From Bacteroidales bacterium (GTDB lineage: Bacteria > Bacteroidota > Bacteroidia > Bacteroidales > UBA3663), in NCBI GenBank assembly GCA_016293065.1, contig JAEDEY010000067.1, forward strand, positions 1-11,142: 11,142 bases of DNA, read 5' to 3'. The position numbers were made by a program, and so were the translations under genes. Numbering within the stretch: position 1 is the first letter of the stretch; the number at the start of each line of letters is the position of its first letter. Below are positions 1-6,972 of the stretch, piece after piece. The notes beneath the pieces were generated by a model that saw only the letters and a program-made list of their open reading frames with translations, ran no database searches and was not told where the DNA came from.

Positions 1-873
1 AACCGCAGTCAGATGGAAATGGCTGAAGGTACACCAAACAAGATTCAGAACGACTCGCTCACTTGCACAATCTACAAGGGTCAGAAGGAGATGTATCCTA
101 CCACTGTGGCAGAGTTCGACCAGATTGACTACAAGAACATGCTCGACAAGGCTGCATCGCTCACCAAGAATGCTGCCGACTTCACTTTCTTCATGATCGG
201 TAACATCGACGAGGATAGCCTCAAGGTGATGGCTGAACAGTATATCGCTGCTCTTCCTTCAACAGGCAAGGCAACAGAGAAGTATGACAAAGGCTATATC
301 TATATGACCAAGGGTAGCCGTGAGAACCGTTTCGACCTGCCAATGGCTCAGCCTATGACCACTGTATATAATGTGTTCTGTCTCTTTGACAAGCCATACA
401 ACATGAAGGAACAGGTGGCTCTCGACTTCCTCGGACAGATTGCCCAGACCACATTGACCGAGACAATCCGCGAGAAGGAGGGAGGTGTATATTCTCCAGG
501 TGCAGCCACAGGCTATGGCAACCGTCAGGAGATGATCCAGATGCTTTATGTCTTTGTGACAGGCGAAGAGAAGCTCGCTCATATCGAGGATGTTGCTTAT
601 CGCGAGATCAGCAAGTTGACAGAAGAAATCAACGACGACTACTTCCAGCGTGCACGCGACTATGCTATCAAGAACTATCAGGCTCAGCAGAAAGAGAACT
701 CTTACTGGCTCAGCGTTATCACCGAGAAGTATCTCTATGGCAACGACAGTGAGACAGGTATTGAGGATACTATAAAGAACCTTACTCCAGACGATGTCAA
801 GGCTGTTGCAAAGGAGATTATCAGCAATGCTTCACGCATTCAGTTCGTGAGCAATGGCGTTGAGAAGAAATAA
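1..873 (+). CDS. M16 family zinc protease-like protein, C-terminal part (partial, 5' end outside window)
   Basis: The reading frame is open from base 1 and ends at TAA 871-873, so the window holds only the last 290 codons; the ATG at 13 is internal, not a start. The segment matches the C-terminal half of pitrilysin/insulinase-type (M16) peptidases. A strand reading TFFMIGNID is followed by helices. The conserved stretch ETIREKEGGVYS lies at about bases 460-495; its Arg (469-471) and Tyr (490-492) match the R/Y pair that contacts substrate in the non-catalytic M16 domain. The zinc-binding HxxEH motif belongs to the N-terminal domain and would lie upstream of the window. Bacteroidota relatives are usually exported proteins of about 900 residues with two M16 units, acting on peptides in the envelope, but location cannot be judged here. 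A strong terminator follows at once, so the gene ends its transcription unit. The family call is good; the substrate is unknown. Confidence 0.85.
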   Translation, partial: NRSQMEMAEGTPNKIQNDSLTCTIYKGQKEMYPTTVAEFDQIDYKNMLDKAASLTKNAADFTFFMIGNIDEDSLKVMAEQYIAALPSTGKATEKYDKGYIYMTKGSRENRFDLPMAQPMTTVYNVFCLFDKPYNMKEQVALDFLGQIAQTTLTETIREKEGGVYSPGAATGYGNRQEMIQMLYVFVTGEEKLAHIEDVAYREISKLTEEINDDYFQRARDYAIKNYQAQQKENSYWLSVITEKYLYGNDSETGIEDTIKNLTPDDVKAVAKEIISNASRIQFVSNGVEKK

Positions 874-895
874 ACGTTTTCACCAATAATAAACG

Positions 896-938
896 ACGAC
901 AGAATTCTGCTAATCTCAGGATTCTGTCGTTTCTGTTT
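896..938 (+). terminator. Rho-independent terminator after the M16 gene
   Basis: Bases 896-909 pair with 917-930 in a 14-bp stem with one G-T wobble and a 7-base loop (910-916). A T-rich tail (TTCTGTTT) follows. It starts 23 bases after the M16 stop codon and separates that gene from guaB. Confidence 0.85.
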
Positions 939-1013
939 ATTAGTCAAATATAGCGATTGACGACTGTTTATGAAAAATATCATGGGCTTTTTGCAAAAAA
1001 CACATCATAAATT

Positions 1014-1043
1014 TTGATATATAAAAATTAAAACATATCTTTG
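1014..1043 (+). promoter_or_regulatory. guaB promoter, Bacteroidota type
   Basis: TATCTTTG at 1036-1043 fits the TAnnTTTG -7 box of the Bacteroidota primary sigma factor, and TTG at 1014-1016 lies 19 bases upstream as the -33 element. Transcription would start near 1047-1050, giving a leader of about 25-30 bases. No Shine-Dalgarno sequence precedes the ATG, as is usual in this phylum. Confidence 0.75.
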
Positions 1044-1075
1044 CAGGCAATATAACACAAAAATAGGTTTCAATT

Positions 1076-2563
1076 ATGTCAAGTTTTATTGCAGATAAGG
1101 TAGTCATGGACGGCGTGACATTCGACGATGTCCTTTTGATCCCAAACTATTCTGAGGTTCTTCCATATCAGGTAAATCTCCAGACCAAATTCTCACGTAA
1201 TATTACTCTCAACATCCCAATCGTTTCGGCCGCTATGGATACAGTGACTGAATCGACTATGGCTATTGCTATGGCTCGTGAGGGTGGTATCGGTGTTATT
1301 CACAAGAACATGTCGATTGAGGCTCAGGCTCATCAGGTGAGCATGGTGAAACGTGCTGAGAATGGTATGATCTATGCTCCTGTCACAACCACACCAAATG
1401 CTTCGGTACGCGACGTGCTCAAGATCATGAGCGAGTATCATATCGGTGGTGTGCCAGTCGTTGTGGGTTCTGACCATCGTCTTGTGGGCATCGTTACCAA
1501 TCGTGACCTCCGTTTCCAGAAAGACCAGACTCGTCAGATCAGCGAGATCATGACTTCTGAGAATCTTATCACAACCAAGGTTGGCACCAATCTCGCAATG
1601 GCCGAAGAGATCCTTCAGGAGCACAAGATCGAGAAGCTCCCTGTGGTCGATGATGAAGGTCATCTCGTAGGACTTATCACATATAAGGATATTACCAAGG
1701 CTAAGGACAAGCCATTTGCCTGCAAGGATTCAAAGGGTCGCCTCCGTGTGGCTGCAGGTGTAGGTGTGACTGCCGATGTCATGGATCGTGTTGCTGCTCT
1801 CGTCGAGGCAGGTGTCGATGCTGTTGTCGTTGATACAGCCCATGGTCACTCAAAAGGTGTGGTTGGCGTGCTTGAACGCATCAAGGCTACCTACGACTGC
1901 ATAGATGTTGTTGTTGGTAACATCGCAACAGGCAATGCTGCCAAGTACCTCGTCGATGCAGGTGCCGACTGCGTGAAGGTTGGTATTGGCCCAGGCTCTA
2001 TCTGCACAACTCGTATCGTAGCAGGAATCGGTGTTCCTCAGCTTTCTGCCATCTATGATGTTGCTGATGCCCTGAAGGGAACAGACGTGCCTCTCATTGC
2101 CGATGGTGGTATCCGCTATTCTGGCGATATCGTCAAGGCTCTTGCTGCTGGTGGCTACAGTGTGATGCTCGGTGGTTTGCTCGCAGGTGTCGAGGAGTCT
2201 CCAGGCGAGACCATCCTCTTCAACGGACGTAAGTTCAAGGGCTATCGTGGCATGGGTTCGCTCGATGCTATGGCAGCCGGATCAAAAGACCGTTATTTCC
2301 AGGCTGGCGAGGCTGATGTCAAGAAGCTTGTTCCAGAAGGCATCGTGAGCCGTGTGCCATATAAGGGCTCGTTGTATGAGGTGATCTACCAGATGGTGGG
2401 CGGTATCCGCTCAGGAATGGGCTATTGTGGTGCAAAGGATATTCCTACACTCCACACAACAAGCCGCTTCACTCGTATCACCAATGCCGGTATTCTTGAG
2501 TCTCACCCACACGATGTGACCATCACCAAGGAGGCTCCAAACTATTCAATGCACGGTGCATGA
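1076..2563 (+). CDS. guaB: IMP dehydrogenase
   Basis: Inosine-5'-monophosphate dehydrogenase oxidises IMP to XMP with NAD+, the rate-limiting and committed step of GMP synthesis in the cytoplasm. The protein has 495 residues, close to the usual 485-495 for bacterial enzymes. The N-terminal barrel opens with the family signature VTFDDVLLIP (residues 14-23). Two CBS modules, the regulatory Bateman domain, occupy roughly residues 98-210. The barrel then resumes with DTAHGHS (253-259), the active-site loop GIGPGSICTTR with catalytic Cys310, GGIRYSGD (344-351), and GYRGMGS (389-395). The VPYKG segment (427-431) leads into the C-terminal part. No key residue appears missing. The ATG at 1076 sits about 30 bases after a good promoter and gives the expected N-terminus. 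The stop overlaps the start of the next gene (ATGA at 2560-2563), so that gene is probably co-transcribed and translationally coupled. Confidence 0.98.
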   Translation: MSSFIADKVVMDGVTFDDVLLIPNYSEVLPYQVNLQTKFSRNITLNIPIVSAAMDTVTESTMAIAMAREGGIGVIHKNMSIEAQAHQVSMVKRAENGMIYAPVTTTPNASVRDVLKIMSEYHIGGVPVVVGSDHRLVGIVTNRDLRFQKDQTRQISEIMTSENLITTKVGTNLAMAEEILQEHKIEKLPVVDDEGHLVGLITYKDITKAKDKPFACKDSKGRLRVAAGVGVTADVMDRVAALVEAGVDAVVVDTAHGHSKGVVGVLERIKATYDCIDVVVGNIATGNAAKYLVDAGADCVKVGIGPGSICTTRIVAGIGVPQLSAIYDVADALKGTDVPLIADGGIRYSGDIVKALAAGGYSVMLGGLLAGVEESPGETILFNGRKFKGYRGMGSLDAMAAGSKDRYFQAGEADVKKLVPEGIVSRVPYKGSLYEVIYQMVGGIRSGMGYCGAKDIPTLHTTSRFTRITNAGILESHPHDVTITKEAPNYSMHGA

Positions 2564-3363
2564 TAAATAAGATAATAACACTCATGTTGCTGCTCTGCTT
2601 TTTCGGTGGAGCAGCAACCGTTTATGGTCAGTCACATTATGTGATGATAGAGACCAATATGGGCAATATGAAGGTGATGCTATATGATGATTGCCCAAAG
2701 ACAGTAGCCAACTTCATGAAGAAAGTGCGTGAAGGCTATTATGATGGTTCGCTCTTCGGTCGAGTCATCCCTACATTCATGATCCAAGGAGGTGCGCCAG
2801 ATAGCAAGACAGCTGGCCCTGGACAGAGCATCGGCTGGGGGGATATTGATGAGGAGATTCCTGCCGAGATCCGCAAGAACCATATCCCCAAGAAGGGTGC
2901 TTTGTGTGCTCCACATCGCGAGACTGTGGTAAATAGCGACATGAGTCAGTTCTTTATCATCGAGGGTTACGTTCAGAGCGAGGCCACGATGAAGAACTAT
3001 GAGAAGAACAAGAATGCCGACTTGCGCAAGCGAGTGAAGAGCAAGGTGGTGACCAAGGCCGTTCAGGACTCACTGAAGATGCTCAAAATGAAAGATATCA
3101 ACGAGTATAACGTATATGCACGACATATCAATCAGGTGATGGACAGCATCTGTCGTGCCACCCCAGGAGCCGACTATTTCACACCTCAGGAGCACGAAGC
3201 CTACAGCACAGTGGGTGGCTCGCCACATATCTATGGCGACTATACCATATATGGAGAAGTGGTGGAAGGCCTCGATGTTATTTCCAGGATTTCGAATTTA
3301 GAGACCAATGCTGTAAATCGTCCAAACAAAGACGTTCGCATGAAAATTCGCGTAATTCAGTAA
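2560..3363 (+). CDS. Exported cyclophilin-type peptidyl-prolyl cis-trans isomerase with a central insertion
   Basis: A 267-residue cyclophilin that would catalyse proline cis-trans isomerisation in the periplasm. It begins with a signal peptide (MINK, hydrophobic core at about residues 5-20, probable cleavage near VYGQ|S at 24). The domain opens with YVMIETNMGNMKVMLYDD and keeps the catalytic block FGRVIPTFMIQGG, with Arg68, Phe73 and Gln76 equivalent to CypA Arg55, Phe60 and Gln63. SQFFI (129-133) is also present. About 85 mostly basic, helical residues (about 136-220) interrupt the fold before YTIYGEVVEGLDVI; CypA has only a few residues there. His223 stands where CypA has Trp121, which predicts weak cyclosporin sensitivity by analogy. 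The start overlaps the guaB stop by four bases and no separate promoter is visible, so expression is probably tied to guaB. There is no lipobox, so a soluble periplasmic protein is expected. Confidence 0.92.
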   Translation: MINKIITLMLLLCFFGGAATVYGQSHYVMIETNMGNMKVMLYDDCPKTVANFMKKVREGYYDGSLFGRVIPTFMIQGGAPDSKTAGPGQSIGWGDIDEEIPAEIRKNHIPKKGALCAPHRETVVNSDMSQFFIIEGYVQSEATMKNYEKNKNADLRKRVKSKVVTKAVQDSLKMLKMKDINEYNVYARHINQVMDSICRATPGADYFTPQEHEAYSTVGGSPHIYGDYTIYGEVVEGLDVISRISNLETNAVNRPNKDVRMKIRVIQ

Positions 3364-3378
3364 TTTTAAGTCCACAAA

Positions 3379-3410
3379 TTTGGAAATGTCACAGATTTTC
3401 ACTAACTTTG
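3379..3410 (+). promoter_or_regulatory. tig promoter, Bacteroidota type
   Basis: TAACTTTG at 3403-3410 matches the -7 box and TTTG at 3379-3382 the -33 box, with 20 bases between them. Transcription should start near 3414-3417, leaving a leader of about 40 bases before the ATG at 3456. The box overlaps an in-frame TTG at 3408, which therefore cannot be the real start codon. Confidence 0.78.
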
Positions 3411-3455
3411 CGCGCTTTATTATGGAAAATTATTAATTTAAATAAAGAAAATAGT

Positions 3456-4805
3456 ATGAATATTACAAAGAAAGTCGTTGATGACGTTAACATCGTGCTC
3501 AGCCTTGAAATTGTTAAGGCTGACTATAATGATGCTGTGGAGAAGGCTATCAAGGATGCTCGCAAGAACATGCAGATGCCAGGTTTCCGTAAGGGTATGG
3601 TTCCTGCAAGCCTCGTTCGCAAGCGTTTCGGTACAGAAATCAAGGTTGATGAGGTGAACAAGCTCATCAATAAGGGTTTGATGGACTATATCAACGAGAA
3701 TAAGGTAAACGTGCTCGGTGAGCCAATGGTTGACGACAGCCAGGAGCGTGTAGATCTCGCTACTGCCGATGACTTCACTATCAGCTTCGCTATTGCTGTT
3801 GCTCCTGAGTTCACTCTCACTCTCGACAATTCAGTCAAGGTTCCTTACTACACTATCAAGGTCGATGACAAGATGGTGGAGAATCAGGTTGAGGGCTTCC
3901 GCACTCAGTTTGGCGAGACAGTAAGTGCTGAAGAGGCTTCAGCCGACGATGTTATCAAGGGTAACATTGCTGAGCTCGACCTTGAGGGTAACATCGTAGA
4001 GGGTGGTATCGTTGCTGAGAACGCTACAGTTTATCCACGTTATTTCACCAACGACGAGGAGAAGGCTAAGTTCGATGGTGCCAAGAAGTTTGCTTCGGTT
4101 GATTTCAACCCAGCTGCTGCTACCAACAACAACGCTAACGAGATGGCAAGCATGCTCCAGATTGACAAGGAGAAGGCTGAGGGTCTCACTGCCAACTTCC
4201 GCTTCACCATCACAGAGATTTCTCACCGTGAGAAGGCTGCTATGGAGGAGAAGTTCTTCTCTCAGGTCTTTGGCGATGAGTGCAAGACTCAGGAGGACTT
4301 CGATGCTAAGATCAAGGATATGATTGCTAACCAGCTTCGCGATAACAGCGAGTATCGCTTCACTATGGATGCTCGTACAGTCCTCATGGAGCAGGTAGGT
4401 GAACTCAAGTTCCCAGAGGAGTTCCTCAAGAAGTGGTTGCTCACCAAGGATGAGAAGCGTGACGCTGAGAAGCTCGACAAGGACTTCCCTCAGATGATGA
4501 AGGATCTCACTTGGCAGCTCATCCAGGAGAAGATTGCAACTACCAACGAGGTTAAGGTAACTGATGAGGACATCCAGGCTGAGGCAAAGGCTATGGTTAA
4601 GGCTCAGATGGCACAGTATGGTATGGGCAATCTCCCAGAGGAATATCTCGCTCAGTATGTTCAGTCGATTGTTAAGGATGAGAAGCAACGTGGTCAGCTT
4701 CGCGACAGTGCTGTGAGCCGCAAGATCATGGGTGTTGTCCGTTCAGCTGTAGCTCTCGACGAGAAGGAGGTAAGCTTCGAGGAGTTCAACGCTCTCTTCG
4801 CATAA
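3456..4805 (+). CDS. tig: Trigger factor, ribosome-associated chaperone
   Basis: A 449-residue trigger factor, which binds ribosomal protein L23 at the exit tunnel and shields nascent chains. The N-terminal ribosome-binding domain carries the signature GFRKGMVP at residues 43-50. The C-terminal half (from about residue 260) is long, helical and charged, like the substrate-cradling arms of the family. The middle region, where E. coli has an FKBP-type isomerase domain, is poorly preserved. It starts in register (DDVIKGNIAELDLEGNIVEGG), but an Asn/Ala-rich stretch (NPAAATNNNANEMASM) replaces the GxMIPGFE active-site region, so isomerase activity is doubtful. The ATG at 3456 is preferred: the reading frame extends upstream to a TTG at 3408, but that lies inside the promoter. 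The gene has its own promoter and terminator. clpP and clpX, common neighbours of tig, do not follow; aspS faces it instead. Confidence 0.95.
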   Translation: MNITKKVVDDVNIVLSLEIVKADYNDAVEKAIKDARKNMQMPGFRKGMVPASLVRKRFGTEIKVDEVNKLINKGLMDYINENKVNVLGEPMVDDSQERVDLATADDFTISFAIAVAPEFTLTLDNSVKVPYYTIKVDDKMVENQVEGFRTQFGETVSAEEASADDVIKGNIAELDLEGNIVEGGIVAENATVYPRYFTNDEEKAKFDGAKKFASVDFNPAAATNNNANEMASMLQIDKEKAEGLTANFRFTITEISHREKAAMEEKFFSQVFGDECKTQEDFDAKIKDMIANQLRDNSEYRFTMDARTVLMEQVGELKFPEEFLKKWLLTKDEKRDAEKLDKDFPQMMKDLTWQLIQEKIATTNEVKVTDEDIQAEAKAMVKAQMAQYGMGNLPEEYLAQYVQSIVKDEKQRGQLRDSAVSRKIMGVVRSAVALDEKEVSFEEFNALFA

Positions 4806-4814
4806 GACAAATAG

Positions 4815-4828
4815 TGCCCTTATGGGCA
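4815..4828 (+). other. Small hairpin upstream of the tig terminator
   Basis: TGCCC (4815-4819) and GGGCA (4824-4828) form a 5-bp stem with a TTAT loop just after the tig stop codon. Thirteen bases later comes the main terminator hairpin. The function is unknown. It could stabilise the 3' end, or be part of a dispersed palindromic repeat together with the next hairpin. Confidence 0.5.
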
Positions 4829-4840
4829 GTTTGCACATAG

Positions 4841-4865
4841 CCCAGGGCAACACCCTGGGTTTTTT
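4841..4865 (+). terminator. Rho-independent terminator of tig
   Basis: CCCAGGG (4841-4847) pairs perfectly with CCCTGGG (4853-4859) around a 5-base loop and runs directly into six T residues (4860-4865). This is a textbook terminator in the + direction, 36 bases after the tig stop. Confidence 0.92.
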
Positions 4866-4888
4866 ATATATTGCATTTGGCGTGCATG

Positions 4889-4932
4889 AAAAAAGAAAGG
4901 TAAGAACACTCAATTTCTTACCTTTCTTTTTT
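4889..4932. terminator. Perfect 18-bp inverted repeat, terminator for aspS and possibly bidirectional
   Basis: Bases 4889-4906 and 4915-4932 are exact reverse complements around an 8-base loop. Read on the - strand, an A tract leads into the stem and six T residues end it, 20 bases after the aspS stop. Read on the + strand it also ends in T6, giving tig a second backstop. Such symmetrical terminators are common between convergent genes. Confidence 0.9.
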
Positions 4933-4951
4933 GTCTAAAATCAGTCGAAAA

Positions 4952-6736
4952 TTATTCTTCAGTTAGGTTGAGAGCAATCTGCAACTCGTCGAGCTGAGCC
5001 TGATCGATAGGACCAGGGGCACCCATCATCATATCGCGACCCTGATTGTTCTTAGGGAAGGCGATACAGTCGCGGATAGAGTCGAGTTCGGCAAACATCG
5101 ATACGACACGGTCGAGACCGAAGGCGAGACCAGCGTGAGGAGGTGCGCCATACTTGAAGGCATTGATGAGGCAGCCGAACTGCTGCATTGCCTTCTCAGG
5201 AGTGAAGCCGAGGAGCTTGAACATCTTGGCCTGAAGCTCTGAATCGTGGATACGCACTGAACCGCCACCGAGCTCAACACCATTGATGACACAGTCGTAT
5301 GCCCATGAACGAACCTTGCCCTGATCGGTGTCGAGCAATGGAATATCTTCAGGATTCGGCATAGTGAATGGGTGGTGAGTAGCATAGTAGCGCTGAGTCT
5401 CTTCGTCCCACTCGAATAGAGGGAAGTCGATAACCCAGAGTGGCACGAACTTCGAAGGGTCGCAGAAGCCGAGCTGGTTACCCATCTCAAGACGGAGCGA
5501 GCAGAGCTGCTTCTGGGTCTTGCGCATCTCACCGCAGAGGATGAGCATGAGGTCTCCATTTTCAGCACCAAACTTATCACAGATGGCTGCAATCACTTCT
5601 GGTGCATAGAACTTGTCGATCGATGACTTGATCGAGCCGTCTTCGTTCTTGCGCACCCAGATAAGACCCTTGGCACCAACCTGTGGACGTTTCACAAAGT
5701 CGGTAAGTGCATCAATCTGCTTGCGGGTGTAACCTGCACAACCCTTGGCACAGATACCGCCAACATATGGTACGCTGTCGAAGACAGTGAATTGTCCTGC
5801 AGGGAGAACAGACTCTATCTCATAGTCCTTTGTCTCGTTCTTGAGCTCAACAAACTTCATGTCGAAACGAAGGTCTGGCTTGTCCGATCCATAGTACTTC
5901 ATGGCATCATACCATGTCATACGTGGGAAATCGCCAAATTCTACACCCTTGATCTCCTTGAAGAGGTGCTTGATCATGCCCTCGAACATCTGGATGACAT
6001 CTTCCTGCTCGGCAAACGACATCTCGCAGTCGATCTGTGTGAACTCTGGCTGACGGTCGGCACGGAGGTCTTCATCGCGGAAGCACTTCACAATCTGGAA
6101 GTAACGGTCGAAGCCTGCTACCATGAGGAGCTGCTTGAACTGCTGAGGAGACTGTGGAAGGGCATAGAACTGACCAGGGTTCATGCGCGATGGCACAACG
6201 AAGTCACGGGCACCCTCAGGGGTAGAGAGGATGAGCACAGGTGTCTCGACCTCAAGGAAGTTCTGGGCATCAAGATAACGACGAGTCTCGAACGCTATCT
6301 TATGACGAAGTTCAAGGTTCTTGCGCACGCAGTTGCGACGAAGGTCAAGATAACGATACTGCATACGGAGGTCGTCACCACCATCGGTCTTGTCTTCGAT
6401 AGTGAATGGAGGAACCTCAGAAGTGCTGATGATATTGAGCTCGCTCACGATGATCTCAATATCGCCAGTAGCAATATTCTTATTCTTTGACTGACGCTCA
6501 GAGACCTTACCTACAGCCTGAATCACATATTCACGTCCGAGGTGATTAGCCTTCTCACATAGTTCTTCATTTCCTTCTGTCTGCTCAAATACGAGCTGGG
6601 TGATGCCATATCGGTCACGCAGATCAACGAAAGTCATGCCACCCATCTTGCGAACGCGTTGCACCCATCCGGCAAGAGTCACCTCCTGTCCGACATGTTC
6701 AAGACGAAGTTCGCCACAAGTTTGTTTTCTGTACAT
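4952..6736 (-). CDS. aspS: Aspartyl-tRNA synthetase
   Basis: A class II synthetase that activates aspartate with ATP and charges tRNA-Asp in the cytoplasm. The protein has 594 residues, the normal size for the bacterial type. An OB-fold anticodon-binding domain covers about residues 1-110 (GWVQRVRKMGGMTFVDLRDR). The catalytic core carries motif 2, FRDEDLRADRQPEFTQID (219-236), and motif 3, GLAFGLDRV (536-544), with GVELGGGSVRIHD (486-498) before it. The bacterial-type GAD insertion lies at roughly 290-415. No catalytic residue appears lost. Met31 stands at the position where Leu or His has been linked to tRNA-Asp versus tRNA-Asn discrimination, so specificity cannot be read from it. The ATG at 6736 is the natural start, with no upstream extension of the domain. 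The gene is alone on this strand, with a -7-like box upstream and a strong terminator shared with convergent tig. Confidence 0.98.
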   Translation of the reverse strand: MYRKQTCGELRLEHVGQEVTLAGWVQRVRKMGGMTFVDLRDRYGITQLVFEQTEGNEELCEKANHLGREYVIQAVGKVSERQSKNKNIATGDIEIIVSELNIISTSEVPPFTIEDKTDGGDDLRMQYRYLDLRRNCVRKNLELRHKIAFETRRYLDAQNFLEVETPVLILSTPEGARDFVVPSRMNPGQFYALPQSPQQFKQLLMVAGFDRYFQIVKCFRDEDLRADRQPEFTQIDCEMSFAEQEDVIQMFEGMIKHLFKEIKGVEFGDFPRMTWYDAMKYYGSDKPDLRFDMKFVELKNETKDYEIESVLPAGQFTVFDSVPYVGGICAKGCAGYTRKQIDALTDFVKRPQVGAKGLIWVRKNEDGSIKSSIDKFYAPEVIAAICDKFGAENGDLMLILCGEMRKTQKQLCSLRLEMGNQLGFCDPSKFVPLWVIDFPLFEWDEETQRYYATHHPFTMPNPEDIPLLDTDQGKVRSWAYDCVINGVELGGGSVRIHDSELQAKMFKLLGFTPEKAMQQFGCLINAFKYGAPPHAGLAFGLDRVVSMFAELDSIRDCIAFPKNNQGRDMMMGAPGPIDQAQLDELQIALNLTEE

Positions 6737-6805
6737 ATTTATTTGATAGATATCTTATTTTATTTCCCAAATAAGGCTTTGCCCGATTGCACCTTATTCA
6801 AGTGG

Positions 6806-6813
6806 CAAATATA
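6806..6813 (-). promoter_or_regulatory. Possible aspS -7 promoter element
   Basis: On the - strand, bases 6813 to 6806 read TATATTTG, matching TAnnTTTG. No TTG was found at the usual 19-20 base distance upstream, so the match is only half a promoter in very A/T-rich DNA. A start near 6800 would give a leader of about 65 bases. Confidence 0.45.
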
Positions 6814-6916
6814 ATATTTATTTGTCAATGTTATATAATTTGTATGTGTAAATACTATATAAAATGCACAAATTTGTTTATTATGTGCAATTTAATGGTG
6901 ATTTTTTTATAAAATA

Positions 6917-6947
6917 TTGATAATAATTCAAGATATATTTAACTTTG
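6917..6947 (+). promoter_or_regulatory. Promoter of the acyl-CoA ligase gene, Bacteroidota type
   Basis: TAACTTTG at 6940-6947 (-7) and TTG at 6917-6919 (-33) are 20 bases apart. A start near 6951-6954 leaves a leader of about 20 bases before the ATG at 6973. Confidence 0.72.
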
Positions 6948-6972
6948 CGAAGTAAACCCTTTGGTAAAGTAT

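Noticed and set aside
13..873. Complete small gene starting at the ATG at 13
   Set aside because: The frame is open to the window edge and the protein matches only the C-terminal half of M16 peptidases, so it is a truncated view of a longer gene.
1044..1075. Riboswitch or attenuator in front of guaB
   Set aside because: The predicted leader is only about 30 bases, too short for a known riboswitch, and no hairpin is visible in it.
3408..3455. N-terminal extension of trigger factor from a TTG start
   Set aside because: The TTG is the last part of the -7 promoter box, so it would lie upstream of the transcript start. The ATG at 3456 gives the normal trigger factor N-terminus.
3939..4688. Long open frame (249 codons) antisense to tig
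   Set aside because: It mirrors the codon pattern of the strongly supported tig gene. The Leu/Ser/Val-rich product shows no family motif and has no promoter.
5792..6490. Open frame of 232 codons antisense to aspS
   Set aside because: Shadow of the aspS coding frame with a low-complexity product and no recognisable domain.
6961..6972. TTG start for the acyl-CoA ligase
   Set aside because: It lies within about 10 bases of the predicted transcription start and adds only four residues; the ATG at 6973 is more likely.
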